The notes under the pieces: model-generated
Database searches by the model: none
What the model was told of the DNA's origin: nothing
What the model saw: the letters and a program-made list of their open reading frames with translations, nothing else
Translations under genes and position numbers: made by a program
NCBI GenBank assembly: GCA_017656235.1
Contig: JACDOF010000007.1
Location: 1-64,000, forward strand
Direction: 5' to 3'
Origin: Brevibacillus sp.
GTDB taxonomy: Bacteria > Bacillota > Bacilli > Brevibacillales > Brevibacillaceae
Length of the DNA stretch: 64,000 bases
Part shown: positions 59,345 to 64,000 of the stretch, in pieces
Position numbering within the stretch: the stretch's first letter is position 1
Layout of the letters: every line of letters starts with the position of its first letter

Positions 59345-60175
59345 ATGATTATCCAACACAATATTTCAGCCATGAACACCCATCGCAATCTGGGCATCAA
59401 TAGCCTGAACCTGTCCAAAAACGTGGAGAAGCTGTCGTCCGGTTACCGCATCAACCGTGCGGCTGACGACGCTGCCGGTCTTTCCATCTCCGAGCGCATG
59501 CGTGCACAAATCCGCGGTATGGAGCAAGCTGCTCGCAACTCGCAAGACGGGATCTCCCTGATCCAGGTTGCTGAAGGTGCGCTGCAAACCGTTAACAACA
59601 TGCTGGTGCGCATCAAGGAACTGGCTACCCAGTCTGCGAACGGTACCTACCAAGATGCTACGGACCGCGCTCGTTTGCAAGAAGAGGTCACTGAGTTAAA
59701 TAATGAAATCCTCAACATTGCGAACAATACCAAGTTCAACGGAATTAACCTTCTTAATGGTACTGCAGCGGGTGGTGCTATCGAGTTGCAAATTGGTCAG
59801 GAAGCGACTCAAGTGCTGAGCTTGGACGCTACGAAATTTAATTTGACTGCATCTGTAACAGGTGCTGTAGGCAGCTGGAATATCGGTACTCAAGCTGGCG
59901 CATCCAGTGTATTGGTCAGCATTGAAGATATTATCAACTCGGTAAGTGCAATGCGCTCTTATCTGGGTGCCAACCAAAACCGTCTGGAAAATACCATCAA
60001 CAACCTGAACATCACCGCAGAAAACCTGACGGCTGCCGAATCCCGCATCCGCGACGTGGATATGGCGAAAGAACAGATGCAGTTCACCAAAAACAATATC
60101 CTTACGCAAGCATCGCAGGCGATGTTGGCGCAAGCGAACCAATTGCCGCAGGGCGTACTGCAACTGCTTCGCTAA
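59345..60175 (+). CDS. hag: Flagellin
   Basis: 276 residues. The conserved D0/D1 N-terminus (MIIQHNISAMNTHRNLGINS, KLSSGYRINRAADDAAGLSI, ARNSQDGISLIQVAEGALQT) and C-terminus (NNLNITAENLTAAESRIRDV, QASQAMLAQANQLPQGVLQL LR). The central region is very short (about residues 140-200), so no D2/D3 ornament. It polymerises outside as the filament. Regulated by SigD and by CsrA/FliW; a glycosylation island follows downstream. Confidence 0.98.
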   Translation: MIIQHNISAMNTHRNLGINSLNLSKNVEKLSSGYRINRAADDAAGLSISERMRAQIRGMEQAARNSQDGISLIQVAEGALQTVNNMLVRIKELATQSANGTYQDATDRARLQEEVTELNNEILNIANNTKFNGINLLNGTAAGGAIELQIGQEATQVLSLDATKFNLTASVTGAVGSWNIGTQAGASSVLVSIEDIINSVSAMRSYLGANQNRLENTINNLNITAENLTAAESRIRDVDMAKEQMQFTKNNILTQASQAMLAQANQLPQGVLQLLR

Positions 60176-60181
60176 TTGGAG

Positions 60182-60220
60182 AAAAGCATGGATTCCCAAA
60201 TCGGGGTCCATGCTTTTTTA
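60182..60220 (+). terminator. Terminator of hag
   Basis: GCATGGA and TCCATGC stem, followed by TTTTTTA; preceded by A run. Confidence 0.85.
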
Positions 60221-60261
60221 CTATATATGTAGGACATTCGTAGTTAACTGTCTTTCCATGC

Positions 60262-60292
60262 CGCCCTATAAGAAAATAAGGGCGTCTTTTTA
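60262..60292 (+). terminator. Second hairpin downstream of hag
   Basis: CGCCCT with AGGGCG around an A-rich loop, followed by TCTTTTTAT. Confidence 0.55.
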
Positions 60293-60371
60293 TATCAAAA
60301 TTTATTGTAATTCAAAGAAGGAAATCATCCGAAAAAGATAAAGAAAGAATTGTTAGGGGAGGCGGCCAACC

Positions 60372-60971
60372 ATGCATGTTACCATCAAGGATCAGGAATA
60401 CTTCTTCGACAACAATTTGCAAGCAGTCCAACAGATCGTAGAACAAATCAATACCACTATCTTGAATACCGGCCTTCTCTTGAGTCATGTGGTTGTGGAT
60501 GGGGTGGAAGTGTTCGGAGATCCTGAACAATATATTCGGGATAACCTGGGCAAGATCGAGCGTATCCATGTGCAATTGGTGACGCCCACACAATTTTTAC
60601 TTGATGTCCTTCATACCGGGCAGGAGTACCTTGCAGGTGCCATTCCTCAACTGTCACCGCTGATTGACGAGTTTTATGCAATTCCCACCAGCGATTCCTG
60701 GCACAAATTAAGCCAATTGGCGGAGGGAATCCAATGGTTTCAACAAACGGAATCGTTTATTCGTGAGACGAAGTCGCTTCCCGAATGGACGAACAGCCTG
60801 CGGGATGCCGTTCAATTTAAGCCAATCTTGTCACAATTGGAAGAAGCGGTTACACAAGCTGACGCTACGATGATTGGAGACATTATACAATACGAGATCC
60901 TGCCACGCTTTGAAAATCTGTCCCAACTGCTCAGAGAAATCCTAACAGACGGGGTTGAACCATCATGTTAA
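60372..60971 (+). CDS. Unknown protein coupled to Maf glycosyltransferase
   Basis: 199 residues, ATG after GGGAGGCGG. A beta-alpha start (MHVTIKDQEYFFDNNLQAVQ, GLLLSHVVVDGVEVFGD) resembles a small ubiquitin-like or phage-like fold; the rest is helical (FIRETKSLPEWTNSLRDAVQ, YEILPRFENLSQLLREIL). It overlaps the Maf gene by 7 bases, so it is translationally coupled. No family is recognised; it could be a partner or chaperone in flagellin glycosylation. Confidence 0.8.
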   Translation: MHVTIKDQEYFFDNNLQAVQQIVEQINTTILNTGLLLSHVVVDGVEVFGDPEQYIRDNLGKIERIHVQLVTPTQFLLDVLHTGQEYLAGAIPQLSPLIDEFYAIPTSDSWHKLSQLAEGIQWFQQTESFIRETKSLPEWTNSLRDAVQFKPILSQLEEAVTQADATMIGDIIQYEILPRFENLSQLLREILTDGVEPSC

Positions 60972-62824
60972 TAGAAAACATCAATTATCTGAAAACAAAG
61001 TTTCCAACTGCGTGGAAAGTTTTTCAAGCTGCGGAGATTGCAGGTGATCAGCACATAACACTGGAAATGGCCAAAAATCAGCAACATACAGTAACTGTTC
61101 ACATAGAGGGACGTATTAATTATCTGCACAGCAGTTACGATCCACAAGCGGAAGCTGCCAGATTTATTACCCAGCAATCGGAGATCGGGAAGTACAAGCA
61201 TGTGTTTTTCTATGGTGTGGGACTTGGATATCACATCGCTGAATTTGTTAAGCGTTATCCAGACACACCATTTTCGATCTATGAACCAGAAGCTGCTATC
61301 TTTAGGCATCTATTATCTGCGTTTGATTTACAGCAATGGAAAAATAACTTAAAAAATATCTACCTGGAAGATAAACCTGGAGCCAGTTATTACAACCTCA
61401 AACATTTCACGCAAACGATCAAAGAAGATGTTGGGATCGTGATACTCCCCAGCTATGAGAGAATCTTTCGGGATAAGACCAGCCAGTTCATCGCACAATT
61501 TCGGGAAGCAGTTTTCGCAAAAAAATCGTATATTCAGGCAAGCAGAGTATTCGCAAAACGTATTACCATAAACAATGTTATCAACCTTTCCAAGGTGGTT
61601 CATTCACCAGACATCCTAATGGAGGGGAGGGATTCTTTTCAGGGAAAGCCAGCGATCGTGGTAGCGGCCGGTCCATCGCTTGATCAAGAATACGAAAATC
61701 TCCGGTTTATTAAAGAAAACGGACTCGCCTATATCTTTTCAGTAGGTTCTGCAGTGAATTCTCTTATCAAACAGGGGATCTATCCGGACGCCGCCTGTAC
61801 ATACGATGGTAGTGTAAAGAACGCAACGGTGTTCCAAAAGATCGTAGACGAGAACATAACGGATATCCCCCTCTTTTTTGGAACGACGGTTGGCTTTGAA
61901 ACATTGCAAAACTATCCGGGCAAGATGTTTCATTTTCTGGTTAACCGTGATACGATTTCTCCTTTCTTCTTGCGCAGGAAGGACAATCGGGAGCTGGAGA
62001 TGGTCAAGGGGTATAAGACGATTGCTACGATTACTCTTCAACTTTTGTCGAAATTAGGGTGCAATCCGATTATCCTCGTGGGTCAAAACTTTGCCTACAC
62101 CCAGACACAACGGTATGCGCAGGGGATTGATTATATCAGCCCCGAGCTGAAAAAGGATACGATGAAAGATCTTACAACTGTTATCGACGTTTATGGGAAT
62201 GAAACCCTGACCAGCCGAACGTTTGACATGATGAGATTGGAGATGCAGGAGCTTATCTCTTCATTGGACACTACAGAGGTAATCAACACGACCAAAGGTG
62301 GCGCCCGCATTGAAGGAACAACGTTTATCCCTCTGGAGGAAGTAATTCAAAACAAGCTGAACACAAAACAAATCGTTTCCCGCCAATGGTTAGAGATGAA
62401 ACCAACAGAGTATGATCTGGAATTTTTCAAGAAACAGGCAGAACAAATGGAAACAATTCGCGTTAAATTCGAACAGATTGTCAACAAGTTTGATGAACTT
62501 TTCGCTGAGATGAACCACTACATTCAGAGCCGGAACTACAAGCAATTAGAGAAATGCTTTACCAAATTTGACAAGCTCTTTACCCGGCTGCAGAGGAGCG
62601 AGTTCAATTCCCGAGTCATATTCCCAATGAACAACCTGATGTTTGAGCAGATCATGAAAATGTTTGAAGAAGTTCGTTTCTCCAAAGACGTGGTAGCAAA
62701 AGCAAAGCGCGTCATGGATGAATTCGGGATGTATCTGGACAACTGCCGGACAGACATGAAGGTAATCAAGTATCTCCTGGAAGAAATGCAGCAAGAAGTG
62801 CTGGGGGAAATCGTCACGGCATAA
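60965..62824 (+). CDS. Motility-associated factor (Maf) glycosyltransferase family protein
   Basis: 619 residues. The DUF115/MptE-like core is seen around residue 220-340 (GKPAIVVAAGPSLDQEYENL, AYIFSVGSAVNSLIKQGIYP, DAACTYDGS, NPIILVGQNFAYTQTQRYAQ). The N-terminal domain has YKHVFFYGVGLGYHIAEFVK, and the C-terminal part is a long coiled coil. Maf proteins transfer nonulosonic acids (legionaminic or pseudaminic) to flagellin. Position directly after hag and before legB/legC supports that. Confidence 0.9.
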   Translation: MLIENINYLKTKFPTAWKVFQAAEIAGDQHITLEMAKNQQHTVTVHIEGRINYLHSSYDPQAEAARFITQQSEIGKYKHVFFYGVGLGYHIAEFVKRYPDTPFSIYEPEAAIFRHLLSAFDLQQWKNNLKNIYLEDKPGASYYNLKHFTQTIKEDVGIVILPSYERIFRDKTSQFIAQFREAVFAKKSYIQASRVFAKRITINNVINLSKVVHSPDILMEGRDSFQGKPAIVVAAGPSLDQEYENLRFIKENGLAYIFSVGSAVNSLIKQGIYPDAACTYDGSVKNATVFQKIVDENITDIPLFFGTTVGFETLQNYPGKMFHFLVNRDTISPFFLRRKDNRELEMVKGYKTIATITLQLLSKLGCNPIILVGQNFAYTQTQRYAQGIDYISPELKKDTMKDLTTVIDVYGNETLTSRTFDMMRLEMQELISSLDTTEVINTTKGGARIEGTTFIPLEEVIQNKLNTKQIVSRQWLEMKPTEYDLEFFKKQAEQMETIRVKFEQIVNKFDELFAEMNHYIQSRNYKQLEKCFTKFDKLFTRLQRSEFNSRVIFPMNNLMFEQIMKMFEEVRFSKDVVAKAKRVMDEFGMYLDNCRTDMKVIKYLLEEMQQEVLGEIVTA

Positions 62825-62839
62825 ATGGAGGAGAAAGAT

Positions 62840-63850
62840 ATGAACCTCAGCGGGAAGAAAATATTGGTTACGGGTGCCGACGGATTTATCGGTTCCCACC
62901 TAACGGAAGAACTGGTACGACGCGGACATGACGTCCGCGCATTTGTCTATTACAATTCGTTCAATTCCTGGGGGTGGCTGGATCAGTCGCCTCTTGAAAT
63001 CCGGGATTCGCTCGACGTGTTCGCTGGAGACATCCGTGATCCGTATGGTGTGAAAAAAGCCATGCAGGGGTGTGATGTCGTCCTGCACCTGGCGGCATTG
63101 ATCGCCATCCCTTACTCCTATCACTCGCCAGACACATATGTGGATACCAATGTAAAGGGGACACTAAACGTCCTGCAGGCTGCCCGTGAGCTGGGCTTGG
63201 AAAAAGTTGTCCATACTTCGACCAGCGAAGTGTACGGTACGGCACAGTTTGTTCCCATTACCGAAGAGCATCCGCTGCAAGGACAGTCTCCCTACTCGGC
63301 GAGCAAGATTGGGGCGGACCAGATGGCGATTGCGTTTTACCGCTCATTTGACATGCCCGTTTCCATTATAAGACCGTTTAACACCTACGGCCCTCGTCAG
63401 TCGGCCCGTGCGGTAATTCCCACGATCATCACCCAGATTGCCAGCGGAGCCAAGACGATTAAACTGGGCACACTGCATCCGACCCGTGATTTCAACTACG
63501 TGAAGGACACGGTGGAAGGGTTCATCAAGGTGGCGGAATCGGACGAGGCGATTGGGGAAGTGATCAACATCGGCAGCAACTACGAGGTCTCCATTGGTGA
63601 TACGGTCCGACTGATTGCCGAATTGATGGAAGCGGATATTAAGGTGGAGACGGAAGATGTACGGGTTCGCCCGGCAAAAAGTGAAGTCGAGCGGTTGTGG
63701 GCGGACAACAGCAAGGCCAAACGCCTGCTTGGCTGGACCCCGCAGTACGGAGGATTGGAAGGGTTCAAGCGAGGGTTGTCTGAAACGATTGCCTGGTTTA
63801 CCGACAAGAGCAATCTGAAACATTACAAGACGGGAATGTACAACATATGA
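62840..63850 (+). CDS. legB: UDP-sugar 4,6-dehydratase LegB-like (extended SDR)
   Basis: ATG at 62840 follows GGAGGAG by 7 bases (an in-frame ATG at 62825 has none). 336 residues: Rossmann KKILVTGADGFIGSHLTEEL, LAALIAIPYSYHSPDTYVD, catalytic Ser-Tyr-Lys region TSTSEVYGT and SPYSASKIGADQMAIAF, RPFNTYGPRQSARAVIPTII. It is closest in pattern to legionaminic-acid LegB and related GDP/UDP-GlcNAc dehydratases. The aminotransferase start that follows fits. Confidence 0.85.
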   Translation: MNLSGKKILVTGADGFIGSHLTEELVRRGHDVRAFVYYNSFNSWGWLDQSPLEIRDSLDVFAGDIRDPYGVKKAMQGCDVVLHLAALIAIPYSYHSPDTYVDTNVKGTLNVLQAARELGLEKVVHTSTSEVYGTAQFVPITEEHPLQGQSPYSASKIGADQMAIAFYRSFDMPVSIIRPFNTYGPRQSARAVIPTIITQIASGAKTIKLGTLHPTRDFNYVKDTVEGFIKVAESDEAIGEVINIGSNYEVSIGDTVRLIAELMEADIKVETEDVRVRPAKSEVERLWADNSKAKRLLGWTPQYGGLEGFKRGLSETIAWFTDKSNLKHYKTGMYNI

Positions 63851-64000
63851 CAAAGGAGTTTAGCGTCCAAACCATCGTCACCATATTAAAACGTGTGCTT
63901 CCGGCAGACAGCGGTACCTTGGCCCTGCACGAACCGTCGTTTGAGGGCAATGAATGGCTTTATGTCATGGAATGTCTGGATAGTGGGTGGGTCTCATCAG
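63847..64000 (+). CDS. legC: LegC-like aminotransferase, 5' part only
   Basis: ATG at 63847 overlaps the legB stop (ATGA). The 51 visible residues MTKEFSVQTIVTILKRVLPA, LALHEPSFEGNEWLYVMECL, DSGWVSS match the start of DegT/DnrJ/EryC1 aminotransferases that follow LegB. The frame is open to the window end. Confidence 0.8.
   Translation, partial: MTKEFSVQTIVTILKRVLPADSGTLALHEPSFEGNEWLYVMECLDSGWVSS

Noticed and set aside
1-64000. CRISPR arrays, rRNA and tRNA genes
   Set aside because: No spaced direct repeat array, rRNA-conserved stretches or tRNA-like cloverleaf with T-psi-C arm was noticed on reading; a tRNAscan or CRISPR-finder run was not possible.

Overview
The window looks like a chromosome segment of a motile, spore-forming, S-layer-bearing member of the Bacillales, most like Paenibacillaceae such as Brevibacillus or Aneurinibacillus. 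The evidence is the Bacillus-type gene order degS-degU-comF-yvyF-flgM-flgN-flgK-flgL-yviE-fliW-csrA-hag, strong AGGAGG ribosome binding sites, SigD-type promoters, an S-box riboswitch before metK, SLAP and SLH surface proteins, and YolD, DUF2935 and DUF3231 family proteins. The genus is an inference; no rRNA is present to settle it.

Positions 1 to about 20,000 are an accessory, decaying region. It holds a degraded prophage: scaffold, capsid, tape-measure, LysM-type tail and baseplate J fragments, plus an intact Prp-like protease. There are two type I toxin-antitoxin loci of the holin-like/antisense RNA kind, IS3 remnants, an integrase remnant and a split SRAP gene. Functional-looking genes sit between them: cupin, RidA, a secreted protein paired with a small cytosolic protein, a nucleotide-cyclase-like protein, PhzF, proline dehydrogenase with a divergent MocR regulator, DUF3231 and a zinc alcohol dehydrogenase.

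Positions 20,000 to 38,000 are mixed. They include a three-gene membrane operon behind a perfect 24-base palindrome, a first copy of a 200-nt structured RNA repeat, a chemotaxis receptor, an SOS-type yolD gene, several small enzymes, a DnaA-box cluster, a large secreted subtilase, and a TetR regulator with matching operators before itself and the next gene.

Positions 38,000 to 50,100 are a surface and regulation block: three tandem SLAP-domain proteins, a stalk-domain secreted protein, a subtilase with three SLH domains and a small exported protein, then metK under a SAM-I riboswitch, a polysaccharide deacetylase, and the DegS/DegU two-component system.

Positions 50,186 to 64,000 are the late competence and flagellar block. 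ComFA and ComFC serve DNA uptake; YvyF, FlgM, FlgN, FlgK and FlgL serve SigD control and hook-filament junction assembly; FliW, CsrA and Hag form the flagellin homeostasis circuit, with a visible CsrA hairpin in the hag leader. Downstream is a flagellin glycosylation island (Maf glycosyltransferase, LegB, and the start of LegC). A second copy of the structured RNA lies between csrA and hag.

The most interesting candidates are the duplicated structured RNA with compensatory base changes (possibly a HEARO/omega-RNA-like orphan), the two inverted antisense-RNA toxin modules, and the secreted-protein/partner pair at 7.6-8.4 kb.
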